Of a stretch of DNA of 12,445 bases, positions 1 through 5,492 are shown one piece after another. The translations under genes were made by a program, and so were the position numbers. Below the pieces are notes generated by a model, which did no database searches, was not told the origin of the DNA, and saw nothing but the letters and a program-made list of their open reading frames with translations. Source of the DNA: Candidatus Dormiibacterota bacterium (GTDB taxonomy: Bacteria > Chloroflexota > Dormibacteria > Aeolococcales > Aeolococcaceae); assembly GCA_027451645.1 (NCBI GenBank), contig DAIDIX010000026.1, positions 1 through 12,445 of the forward strand, written 5' to 3'. Every line of letters begins with the position of its first letter. The stretch's first letter is position 1.

Positions 1-204
1 CTGCCTGGAGGAGAGCCGCATGCGCTTCGTGAGAGCGACATTGATCTCTTCCTGGGCAGTACGCCAGCCTGCACCATCAAGCCCAGCTTCCTCAAGCCTC
101 TGCACGATGGCATCCTTCGCTGCACGGTACAGATGCGTTGTCTCCCACAGCGTATCGTCACCATCGACAATGACAATTGTCTGCTGCCTCCCATCCCTCT
201 TCAT
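1..204 (-). CDS. HAD-superfamily hydrolase, N-terminal fragment (runs off the left edge)
   Basis: Only the first 68 codons are present, reading leftward from an ATG at 204-202. HAD-family enzymes are mostly phosphatases and related phosphotransferases that form an aspartyl-phosphate intermediate. After a short hydrophobic strand (TIVIV, residues 9-13) comes DGDDT at residues 14-18, the HAD motif I (DxDxT). Asp14 is the predicted nucleophile and Asp16 the general acid/base. The following WETTHLYRAAKDAI fits the start of the cap-bearing HAD fold. Motifs II-IV lie outside the window, so substrate and subfamily cannot be judged. There is no Shine-Dalgarno site. A TACACT hexamer sits exactly 6 nt before the ATG, which suggests a leaderless transcript. 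The gene is divergent from the nitrilase-family gene starting at 273. I am confident of the fold and reading frame but not of the function. Confidence 0.8.
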   Translation of the reverse strand, partial: MKRDGRQQTIVIVDGDDTLWETTHLYRAAKDAIVQRLEEAGLDGAGWRTAQEEINVALTKRMRLSSRQ

Positions 205-210
205 CCCGTG

Positions 211-216
211 AGTGTA
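211..216 (-). promoter_or_regulatory. Putative -10 element (TACACT) for a leaderless HAD-hydrolase mRNA
   Basis: On the minus strand TACACT is followed by CACGGG and then the ATG at 204. A start site 6-7 nt downstream of the hexamer would fall on the start codon. I see no good -35. TACACT matches TATAAT at 4 of 6 positions, and the same layout recurs at other genes in this window. Confidence 0.45.
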
Positions 217-234
217 CTACGCTCCGCACGGGCA

Positions 235-264
235 CTGACAGGGCCACGTGGGCTTCCGTACACT
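235..264 (+). promoter_or_regulatory. Putative promoter of the nitrilase-family gene (CTGACA-18-TACACT)
   Basis: CTGACA at 235-240 (5 of 6 matches to TTGACA) and TACACT at 259-264 (4 of 6 to TATAAT) are separated by 18 bp. The ATG at 273 begins 8 nt after the -10, so the mRNA would be leaderless or nearly so. The -10 forms a 7-bp inverted repeat with the -10 of the divergent gene (211-217 with 258-264). Confidence 0.5.
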
Positions 265-272
265 GTATGCAC

Positions 273-1535
273 ATGGCCCAGTCACACAGCCTCTCACCAC
301 CCAACACCATTGGCCTCTGGGTTGCCCCGCATGAAGGCATCTCATGCAGCGAGCAGATTGCTCTTCTTCTCACGCAGCTGCCTTCTCCACCACCGGACAT
401 CATTCTCTTTCCAGAGGCATGGACGGATGTTGAGGAGTCAGACCTCCCCCGTCTCAGGTCTGTTCTCCGGCAGCGGTTTCCCGCCCTTGCACAGCGGAAG
501 CAGCGGTGCATCATGGGCCTTTCCGTACATGGAAGCGATGGCACATTCAACCGCCAGGTTCTCGTTGATGCATGGGGAAGCTGGCAGCAGTACACAAAGC
601 ACACCACTGCTCCCCATGTCGCATTCGAGTCACCAACATGGTCTCCCGACACTGCTCTTCCTGTTCTTCCGGATGGCACAGGCATGACCATCTGTCATGA
701 CATGTATCCTTCACTCCTTGCACACCATCTCCAGGGACATGGAATGAAGCTCCTTCTTAACCCATCCGAGTGGCCAGTACTGCGAGCGAAGTGGGAGACA
801 GTCCTCCGTGCCCGGGCAATTGAGAACAGTGTTCCCATCGGGTGTGCTGTGCATCATTCGCCAGAAAAGCCGCATTCCGGCTCTGCATGGATTTTTGACA
901 GGAATGGTGACCGTATCGAGCTTGTTGACGCTTCTACAGGTGAGACAGTCCCGTACGGGACTGTCCCCTGCACCCTCTATGTCGGCAACATTGCTGGATC
1001 ACGGCATCTCCCTGTGGAGGAACGGAGTGCACGGCCATCCCCGGATCCTGGAGCCCTCGCAATCCACATTGAGAATGACACCCTCACCATTCGCAAGGAG
1101 AAAGTGAACTTTGGGAGGCAGGGCACTGCTGGCGGCTTCACGATCGTCCCCATAGATGATGATGCCCTCCTTGACCCATGCAGATGGATTGAGCCCATGC
1201 TCGAGGCAAAGGGCAAGGTCCTGTTCTGGATCCGCGTTGCACCAGAGCGCATGTCCGAGGCAAAAGCCATCGCCTCAGCTCGGGCAATCGAGCTGTGCGC
1301 ACCATCCATCCTCGATGTGCCCGGCTCAGAGCCCCTCCTCGTGGAGCTGTACAACAAGTCGAAGGGAGTGCGTTGGATTTCTCCTCCTGCAGTGTCCCCA
1401 GCATGGCAGTTCGGATATTCCTCGGCATTCAAGATGATCCAGGGCTCTGCATCACCTCCATCCCGCTGGAAAGACCATCTTGCACGGTACTCACGTCTCA
1501 TTCGCCACAGTCATGCCCAGGGGCAAATGCTCTAG
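273..1535 (+). CDS. Carbon-nitrogen hydrolase (nitrilase superfamily) with an extra C-terminal region
   Basis: The product is 420 aa from ATG 273. It is predicted to be a cytoplasmic amidase or nitrilase-type enzyme that cleaves a C-N bond through a Glu-Lys-Cys triad. Candidates are visible: Glu48 in ILFPEAW, Lys109 in QYTKHT and Cys141 in TICHDMYPS. They are followed by the family pattern GMKLLLNPSEWP, RARAIENSVP and HSGSAWIFDRNGD. The 32-residue Lys-Cys spacing fits the family. The catalytic domain ends near residue 295 (GGFTIVPID). About 125 further residues follow (FWIRVAPERM, LLVELYNKSKGVRWI, WKDHLARYSRLIRH) that I cannot assign. The frame stays open upstream to a TTG at 177, but that would overlap the divergent gene, so I chose ATG 273 because it sits just behind a good promoter; ATG 267 is also possible. 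The stop codon overlaps the convergent hydrolase gene by 4 nt. Substrate is unknown. Confidence 0.85.
   Translation: MAQSHSLSPPNTIGLWVAPHEGISCSEQIALLLTQLPSPPPDIILFPEAWTDVEESDLPRLRSVLRQRFPALAQRKQRCIMGLSVHGSDGTFNRQVLVDAWGSWQQYTKHTTAPHVAFESPTWSPDTALPVLPDGTGMTICHDMYPSLLAHHLQGHGMKLLLNPSEWPVLRAKWETVLRARAIENSVPIGCAVHHSPEKPHSGSAWIFDRNGDRIELVDASTGETVPYGTVPCTLYVGNIAGSRHLPVEERSARPSPDPGALAIHIENDTLTIRKEKVNFGRQGTAGGFTIVPIDDDALLDPCRWIEPMLEAKGKVLFWIRVAPERMSEAKAIASARAIELCAPSILDVPGSEPLLVELYNKSKGVRWISPPAVSPAWQFGYSSAFKMIQGSASPPSRWKDHLARYSRLIRHSHAQGQML
944..965. repeat. Perfect 22-bp palindrome inside the nitrilase-family gene
   Basis: The 11-base half GACAGTCCCGT (944-954) is followed directly by its exact reverse complement (955-965), with no mismatch. 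As RNA it would form a 9-bp stem with a GTAC tetraloop. It encodes ETVPYGTVPC near the end of the catalytic domain. No T-tract follows. Confidence 0.85.
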
Positions 1536-2422
1536 TGGAGTCCTCCACCGGCCCGATTGAGTGATGGCGACAGCCCACTACTCACCCTGAGGCAGAGGTC
1601 CCGTACTGCGCGCTTCGTGGAAGGCGATGAAAAGGGAATTGCGAGATGTCCCCGTCGACCCGGAATATGCAGCGTGAGGGCATTCGGAAGTGCAGCTGCA
1701 AGCTCCTCCTGTGCAGCCTCCCCAACCACACTGTCGTTTCCGGATATCACAACTGCTGAAGGAACAGTTATCTCCCCTATCCAGGGTCGTGCATCAAACG
1801 CCTCGGAAGCGAGTTCTGCCTGGGCTGCAGCACGAACACTGGTGCGGAGGAATTCATCAAGGCGACCGAGAACCCGTGCTGGAATGCGGGTACTGCAGTT
1901 CTGCTCTCCGTGCGAATTGTGGGTTCTCCTGCCAGCAATGCGCTCAAGAAGCGGTGTGGAGCGGAGACGAGGATATCTGAGTGCTGTTGAGCAGAGTACC
2001 AATCCGCTCACCCGTTCAGGATGCTTGCGCGCAGTGAGGAGCGCGGGAATGCCACCAAGGGAATATCCCATGAGGGTTGCCTTTTCGATTCCCTTGGCAT
2101 CAAGCACAGCAACCGCATCCTCCACCACTGTGTCAAAGGAGAATGGATCTGCACGAAATCCACTGGCTGGCCTTTTTCCCATACCGTGGCCAGGGTAGTC
2201 AATGGCAATGAGATGGAAGTCATCCGCCAGACCTCTGGCAAGTGAGTCCCAGCTTCCACGGGTTCCTCCTGGTGAACCGTGATAGAGGAAAAGTGGAGGG
2301 GCATCAGGTGGCCCCTGCTCATATACTGCAACCACTCCCCGGTTCGGGAGCATGCAGGTGGACACACGCCAATTTCCACTCTGATGCTTTTCCAGGTATC
2401 TGGGGACAGGTGTCCTGCTCAT
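1532..2422 (-). CDS. Alpha/beta hydrolase
   Basis: The product is 296 aa with a complete alpha/beta-hydrolase core. The oxyanion-hole motif is YHGSPGG (His48-Gly49), the nucleophile elbow is MGYSLGG with Ser121, the likely acid is Asp230 in VISGNDSVV, and the catalytic histidine is His259 in GRRGHLA. IAIDYPGHGMGKR (residues 73-84) is the usual strand-4 segment. There is no signal peptide or membrane segment, so it should be cytoplasmic. Such enzymes cleave esters, lactones, haloalkanes or other bonds, and nothing here fixes the substrate. The ATG lies 3 nt after the stop of the J-domain gene, so the two are co-transcribed and perhaps translationally coupled. A GGGGA stretch about 10 nt upstream may serve as ribosome-binding site. 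The 3' end overlaps the convergent nitrilase-family gene at CTAG. Confidence 0.9.
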   Translation of the reverse strand: MSRTPVPRYLEKHQSGNWRVSTCMLPNRGVVAVYEQGPPDAPPLFLYHGSPGGTRGSWDSLARGLADDFHLIAIDYPGHGMGKRPASGFRADPFSFDTVVEDAVAVLDAKGIEKATLMGYSLGGIPALLTARKHPERVSGLVLCSTALRYPRLRSTPLLERIAGRRTHNSHGEQNCSTRIPARVLGRLDEFLRTSVRAAAQAELASEAFDARPWIGEITVPSAVVISGNDSVVGEAAQEELAAALPNALTLHIPGRRGHLAIPFSSPSTKRAVRDLCLRVSSGLSPSLNRAGGGLH

Positions 2423-2425
2423 GCC

Positions 2426-3067
2426 CTATTTCCCCACAGACCGGAAGGGACCACGCTCTATGAGCCATGCTGGAACAATTCCTGGGTGCCGCGAATCATA
2501 CTCGGGCTGTCCGACAAAGCGGTACACGACATCCTCGCCGGAAGCTGCAAGTGTCCCAACGACAAACCGGTCTACAGGAACAGCACTCGGCGAACAAGTC
2601 CTGACCGGATTCCACTGCATCTGCCATCGATCAGGTGTTGCCACGTGCCAGCCTGTACCCGTATTCAGCACTGCAAGGCGAACACCATTGCGTGGTGCCC
2701 TCCAGAACCGTGAATCGATCTTCAGCATGCACGTGCCATTCTCAAGCACCTGCAGCGCGGACTCCATGCACCACACCACGATTCCCGGGGGGATCTCGGA
2801 AAGTAGAGTCATGCGTGGATGGAGGCGTACTGGCACGCCTTCTGGACTGCCACTGGATTGTCTTGCTTGTGCTTCCTTCCGTGCCGTGCACACTGTCGAG
2901 AATGCAACCTCAAGCGTCTTGAATTCTTCAGCAAGGGAGTCATCTCCAGGATGGAGGTCCGGATGGCATGTCCATGCACGCTTATGGAAAGCCTGTTTCA
3001 CTTCCTCATCAGTCGCATGAGGAGAAACAGCCAGTGTACGGTACGCCCCCGCAAGCCTTTCATCCAT
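2426..3067 (-). CDS. J-domain (DnaJ-like) protein
   Basis: The product is 213 aa. Residues 6-60 form a J domain: AYRTLAVSPHATDEEVKQAF (helices I-II), the HPD triad at residues 35-37 inside CHPDLHPGD, then EEFKTLEVAFSTV (helix III). The HPD triad is required to stimulate the ATPase of DnaK/Hsp70. There is no Gly/Phe region, no zinc-finger CxxCxGxG repeats and no recognisable substrate-binding domain of DnaJ or CbpA. The remaining 150 residues are unassigned and may contain a small beta-rich domain (for example WHVATPDRWQMQWNPVR, VYRFVGQPEY). It is therefore a specialised class C-type co-chaperone rather than the main DnaJ. The ATG has no Shine-Dalgarno site but has TAGGAT 6 nt upstream. It is followed 3 nt later by the alpha/beta hydrolase gene, which makes that enzyme a possible client or partner; this is inference. 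Confidence 0.85.
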   Translation of the reverse strand: MDERLAGAYRTLAVSPHATDEEVKQAFHKRAWTCHPDLHPGDDSLAEEFKTLEVAFSTVCTARKEAQARQSSGSPEGVPVRLHPRMTLLSEIPPGIVVWCMESALQVLENGTCMLKIDSRFWRAPRNGVRLAVLNTGTGWHVATPDRWQMQWNPVRTCSPSAVPVDRFVVGTLAASGEDVVYRFVGQPEYDSRHPGIVPAWLIERGPFRSVGK

Positions 3068-3073
3068 AGTTGT

Positions 3074-3079
3074 ATCCTA
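3074..3079 (-). promoter_or_regulatory. Putative -10 element (TAGGAT) for a leaderless J-domain mRNA
   Basis: On the minus strand TAGGAT is followed by ACAACT and then the ATG at 3067. No Shine-Dalgarno site is visible. The element lies in the 46-nt gap after the SLOG-like gene, so it could add to read-through from upstream. No clear -35. Confidence 0.35.
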
Positions 3080-3113
3080 CGGATCTTCTGCGGACGAATC
3101 ATGGACAGTGTGT

Positions 3114-3695
3114 CTATTCGACGCCCAGATTTTCCCGTCCAGACTCGTACGTAAAGCGATATACATCCTTCCCTGCACGCAGTGCATGGCGGATGGTATT
3201 CATCGTTCCACCACTATTGTCCACGTGAAATGCCAGGAGCTTTCCACTCAGCCTGACAACCTCCGCATTCCGGAACGAAAAGGCTTCCTGCGTAATTTTC
3301 GGAAACTCTGGATGCTCAATGCAGCAACCACGGCTCCTTGCAGTAGCGAGGAGCTTGGAGAGATGAGTGGCATCCTCGTGCGAGATGATGTCATGCAATG
3401 CAAGTGCATTGACATAGCGGAGAAACATCGGAAATGCACAGGGAAGAACAACTTTCAGATGGCTTCCTGTGGGATCTATCCGCAGTGCTGCATCCATTGC
3501 AAGCATGTCAACGCCAGGAGCTCCTCCAGTGACAATCCCAGTTCCACGCTTCACAAGACGCTCCACTTCGCGAGTGACATCACGATCCACGTCAGGAAGT
3601 CTGACACCAAGTGATCCACTAATCCCAACCCATGAGGGCATGGGACCAAAGCGCCTGATTCGCCACGCCTGCTTTCCCGAAAGTCTTGCCTGCAT
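3114..3695 (-). CDS. DprA/SLOG-like Rossmann-fold nucleotide-binding protein
   Basis: The product is 193 aa from ATG 3695. The sequence resembles the DprA/Smf and SLOG superfamily: WVGISGSLG (residues 22-30, first strand and Gly-rich turn), RGTGIVTGGAPGVDMLAMDAAL (about 50-71, matching DprA SGLARGID), FSFRNAEVV (about 139-147) and VDNSGGTMNTIRHALRAGKDVYRF (about 158-181, matching the SGGTxxTI loop). DprA loads RecA on incoming DNA, while many SLOG proteins bind nucleotides or nucleotide-derived signals. This one has neither the N-terminal SAM-like nor the C-terminal winged-helix domain of DprA and is short, so I do not call it dprA. The frame is open to a TTG at 3764 without a ribosome-binding site. 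ATG 3695 follows GGGAG by 4 nt, and ATG 3641 is a shorter option. It lies about 100 nt downstream of the RRM gene. Function unknown. Confidence 0.75.
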   Translation of the reverse strand: MQARLSGKQAWRIRRFGPMPSWVGISGSLGVRLPDVDRDVTREVERLVKRGTGIVTGGAPGVDMLAMDAALRIDPTGSHLKVVLPCAFPMFLRYVNALALHDIISHEDATHLSKLLATARSRGCCIEHPEFPKITQEAFSFRNAEVVRLSGKLLAFHVDNSGGTMNTIRHALRAGKDVYRFTYESGRENLGVE

Positions 3696-3773
3696 GCTAC
3701 TCCCACATACAACCAAAGGGCCGGGATCAGCATGCTGTTCCCGAGCCCCTTGGCTTCTATGCAACTAGGCTCA

Positions 3774-3791
3774 GCGTCATGTTCATGACGC
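3774..3791. other. Perfect inverted repeat between the RRM and SLOG-like genes
   Basis: GCGTCATG (3774-3781) and CATGACGC (3784-3791) are exact reverse complements separated by TT. In RNA a 6-bp stem with a TGTTCA loop is realistic. It starts 8 nt beyond the RRM stop codon. No T-tract follows on the minus strand, so it may be a weak terminator, an mRNA 3'-end stabiliser or a processing site. Confidence 0.45.
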
Positions 3792-3798
3792 CCAGGTT

Positions 3799-4131
3799 CT
3801 AGTAGCGGCGTCCGCCGCCACCACCACCACCATAGTTTGACCGGCCACCGCCGCCACCGCCGCCACCAACATGTGGACGATGCTCCTGAGGACGGGCCTC
3901 ATTCACGGTGATTGTCCGACCACTCATTTCCGTTCCATTCAATTGCGAAACAGCGTTCTGAGCTTCTGACTCTGTTGCCATTTCGACAAAGCCGAAACCC
4001 TTTGACTGATTGGAATACTTGTCAACAATGACCTGCGCCGAAGCGACATTGCCTACTGCCTCGAAAAACTCCCGGAGTTGATCGCTTGTTACCGAATACG
4101 GTAACCCGCCAACAAAGAGTTTTGTCGCCAT
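3799..4131 (-). CDS. Glycine-rich RNA-binding protein with one RRM domain
   Basis: The product is 110 aa. Residues 3-80 are a complete RNA-recognition motif with RNP2 LFVGGL (5-10) and RNP1 KGFGFVEM (44-51). The aromatic residues of RNP1 stack on RNA bases. The tail (about 89-110) is glycine runs with Arg, Ser, Asn and Tyr, ending GGGRRY, like the bacterial and plant cold-responsive glycine-rich RNA-binding proteins. The expected role is RNA binding or chaperoning, often linked to cold or translation. The ATG is preceded by AAAGGG at an 8-nt spacing and by a stronger GGGAGG about 14 nt away. The gene has its own extended -10 promoter and a leader of about 100 nt with a hairpin next to the ribosome-binding site, which suggests post-transcriptional control. 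The DNA of the tail is a GGN-triplet repeat. Family assignment is very secure. Confidence 0.95.
   Translation of the reverse strand: MATKLFVGGLPYSVTSDQLREFFEAVGNVASAQVIVDKYSNQSKGFGFVEMATESEAQNAVSQLNGTEMSGRTITVNEARPQEHRPHVGGGGGGGGRSNYGGGGGGGRRY
3805..3870. repeat. GGN-codon (CCN on plus strand) triplet repeat
   Basis: Runs of CCACCGCCG-type triplets on the plus strand encode the polyglycine tail of the RRM protein. Two blocks flank a short SNYG segment. This low-complexity DNA may vary in length between strains by slippage. Confidence 0.8.
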
Positions 4132-4145
4132 AATACTTGCCCTTT

Positions 4146-4184
4146 TCCTCCCGGGGAACTGGTTGTCCAGCTTGCTGCTCCCCG
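4146..4184 (-). promoter_or_regulatory. Hairpin next to the ribosome-binding site in the RRM-gene leader
   Basis: In the minus-strand transcript, CGGGG (4184-4180) pairs with CCCCG (4156-4152), and AGCTGG (4172-4167) pairs with CCAGTT (4162-4157) around the tetraloop ACAA (one G-U pair). A 7-nt bulge lies on the 5' side. The 3' arm ends in the GGGAGGA ribosome-binding region (4152-4146). Stability of this stem could alter ribosome access, for instance with temperature; this is inference. Confidence 0.45.
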
Positions 4185-4234
4185 ACTCGGTTGATTTCCT
4201 GTAAATTCACGTCGCAGCGCCGTTTCGTTTGTTT

Positions 4235-4243
4235 ACTATACCA
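4235..4243 (-). promoter_or_regulatory. Extended -10 promoter (TGGTATAGT) of the RRM gene
   Basis: TATAGT (minus strand, 4240-4235) matches TATAAT at 5 of 6 positions and has the TGn extension. There is no good -35, as is common for extended -10 promoters. Transcription would start near 4228, giving a leader of about 97 nt. The identical 9-mer precedes the membrane-protein gene at 6230-6238. Confidence 0.55.
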
Positions 4244-4320
4244 CATCCGGGACTGAGAACATGGCCACCCTCAAAGTGCTGCAGTTTACCTGCCACGATG
4301 ACACCCTACAGGGTATGGTA

Positions 4321-4926
4321 TTAGGCCGTTCTGTTTCGTGCCCACAGTGCCACAGAGGGAGATTTCTCATGTCCTGGCAAGTCCGAGACACCATGAAGAA
4401 CCTTGCATGCGAGTATCTCGAGGGTTGCGAAACCCTCCTGAAGGATCTCCTCAGTGAAAAGCCGCTCAGGGTCTGGGGGACCGGCATGACCAAGTGCATC
4501 CCGATGGTGACCGATGACGAACAGGTGGCCCCCAAGCGCAACGCAGTCTATGACGTGATTGAAGAACGCAGCACGCTGATGCACTTCAGGGTGAATGTTC
4601 GCTGCAACGACAAGATCCGCCTTCTCACCGAGGGCAAAATACTCCTTGAAGCGGAGGGCAAGTGTGCGGATTGACACTCGTTCTTCCTCTGCTCGTTCTG
4701 CAAGCCTCTGGAGTGCAATGTCGGATACATCGACAGCTGTGACATTCCACCCCCGTTCTGCGAGCCACAGTGCATTCCTTCCCTCACCAGCTCCAAGATC
4801 GATTGCTGTCGATGGCTCGAGCGGAGTTGCACATTCCACAAGAAAGGGATCAGGTTCTGTCGACCAGACATGGTGGTGCTGTTCGTACCGCGCATTCCAG
4901 GTAGTTCGCTCAAAACTGTCGTGCAT
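4321..4926 (-). CDS. Class I SAM-dependent methyltransferase
   Basis: The product is 201 aa. It begins WNARYEQHHHVWSTEPDPFLVE (residues 10-31), the N-terminal pattern of small methyltransferases related to the TehB and thiopurine-methyltransferase groups. Motif I is AIDLGAGEGRNALWLAERGW (41-60), the glycine-rich SAM-binding loop. VTAVDVS (62-68) carries the acidic residue (Asp66) expected to bind the SAM ribose. ADLVVAANIHPEVHQR (about 104-119) corresponds to motif IV, and LGGHLFVIGHH follows. The protein is soluble and the substrate unknown; a small molecule is likelier than RNA or DNA given the size. There is no Shine-Dalgarno site, but TACCAT stands 6 nt before the ATG. It is divergent from the DUF6941-type gene and followed after 190 nt by the RRM gene, which has its own promoter. 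An alternative ATG at 4934 is in another frame and is not supported. Confidence 0.88.
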   Translation of the reverse strand: MHDSFERTTWNARYEQHHHVWSTEPDPFLVECATPLEPSTAIDLGAGEGRNALWLAERGWNVTAVDVSDIALQRLAERAEEERVSIRTLALRFKEYFALGEKADLVVAANIHPEVHQRAAFFNHVIDCVALGGHLFVIGHHRDALGHAGPPDPERLFTEEILQEGFATLEILACKVLHGVSDLPGHEKSPSVALWARNRTA

Positions 4927-4932
4927 ACAGCC

Positions 4933-4938
4933 ATGGTA
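4933..4938 (-). promoter_or_regulatory. Putative -10 element (TACCAT) for a leaderless methyltransferase mRNA
   Basis: On the minus strand TACCAT is followed by GGCTGT and then the ATG at 4926, the same 6-nt layout as at the HAD and J-domain genes. The hexamer fits a TAnnnT pattern. I see no convincing -35. Confidence 0.35.
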
Positions 4939-4996
4939 TCACTGCAGCAAATTCGCGCTGTAGAGTGAAGGAAGCAATACTGCCAAAGGAGATGCC

Positions 4997-5422
4997 ATGC
5001 AGCTTGATTTCCTCCTTCTCGCTGACAGAGCCGAAGTGCTCAACGGGAAGCTCTACATGATGGGTGGTGGCTTTGACCACATAGGAGTTCCACAGCTTCC
5101 CGGCATTCTGCCGTTCGACATTGCAGTCGGCATCTATGTTGACTATCTCGAAACGAGCGACACTCACTCTCTCACAGTAACAATCGAGGATGCAGACAAT
5201 ACTCCGCACATTGGTCCCATTACCATACCGTTTGCCACTGGACGCCCTCCAGGACTCCCCCCTGGCGATGGCATCCGTTTCATGGCAGTTCTCCGTGGGC
5301 CATTCCCGATATCAAAAGACGGTTCGTACCAGGCTGTCGCAGCCGTGAACTCTCACCGTTTCCCTGGTACACCATTCCGGGTCGTAGCTCCGCAATCACT
5401 CTCCACTCCATCAGGCGACTAA
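4997..5422 (+). CDS. DUF6941-type protein of unknown function
   Basis: The product is 141 aa. It opens with LDFLLLADRAEVLNGKLYMMGGGFD (residues 3-27), the hallmark start of DUF6941 proteins: a hydrophobic strand, an LADxA segment, then GKLxxxGGGFD. The rest looks like a single beta-rich domain (FDIAVGIYVDYLET, HSLTVTIEDADN, FRVVAPQSL). There is no signal peptide, membrane segment or obvious catalytic motif. The family has no assigned function that I know of. The ATG is firmly set by AAAGGAG 6 nt upstream. A weak TAGAGT -10 candidate lies at 4961-4966. The gene is divergent from the methyltransferase and convergent with the membrane-protein gene, from which a strong hairpin separates it. Family assignment is from memory of the N-terminal pattern. 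Confidence 0.75.
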   Translation: MQLDFLLLADRAEVLNGKLYMMGGGFDHIGVPQLPGILPFDIAVGIYVDYLETSDTHSLTVTIEDADNTPHIGPITIPFATGRPPGLPPGDGIRFMAVLRGPFPISKDGSYQAVAAVNSHRFPGTPFRVVAPQSLSTPSGD

Positions 5423-5434
5423 CTGCAATACGCA

Positions 5435-5469
5435 GTACGGGCCCTGGCCAGGAGAGCCAGAGCCCGTAC
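5435..5469. terminator. Bidirectional hairpin between convergent genes
   Basis: GTACGGGC (5435-5442) pairs with GCCCGTAC (5462-5469), and after one C/A mismatch CTGGC (5444-5448) pairs with GCCAG (5456-5460). The loop is CAGGAGA. The stem is therefore 13 pairs with one mismatch, placed 12 nt after the DUF6941 stop and 23 nt after the membrane-protein stop. Neither side has a T-tract, so it would be an atypical (I-shaped) terminator or an mRNA 3' stabiliser. Confidence 0.65.
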
Positions 5470-5492
5470 GCTGCCTGCTAGTGGCAACATGC

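Noticed and set aside
177..272. TTG 177 as the start of the nitrilase-family gene
   Set aside because: It would overlap the divergent HAD gene and place the promoter inside the coding region; the extra residues are Ser/Thr-rich and not family-like.
977..1501. A 174-codon minus-strand frame opposite the nitrilase-family gene
   Set aside because: The composition is Arg/Ser-rich and low in hydrophobic pattern, typical of an antisense shadow; the plus strand has the catalytic triad and family motifs.
3114..3695. Calling the SLOG-like gene dprA and inferring natural competence
   Set aside because: It lacks the flanking domains of DprA and no com genes are nearby.
3805..3870. Triplet repeat as a possible mobile or CRISPR-like array
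   Set aside because: It is simply the glycine codons of the RRM protein tail, with no spacers or regular long repeat unit.
4261..4674. A 137-codon plus-strand frame opposite the methyltransferase gene
   Set aside because: It is antisense to the methyltransferase C-terminal half, shows no domain and has no Shine-Dalgarno site; the opposite frame carries intact SAM-binding motifs.
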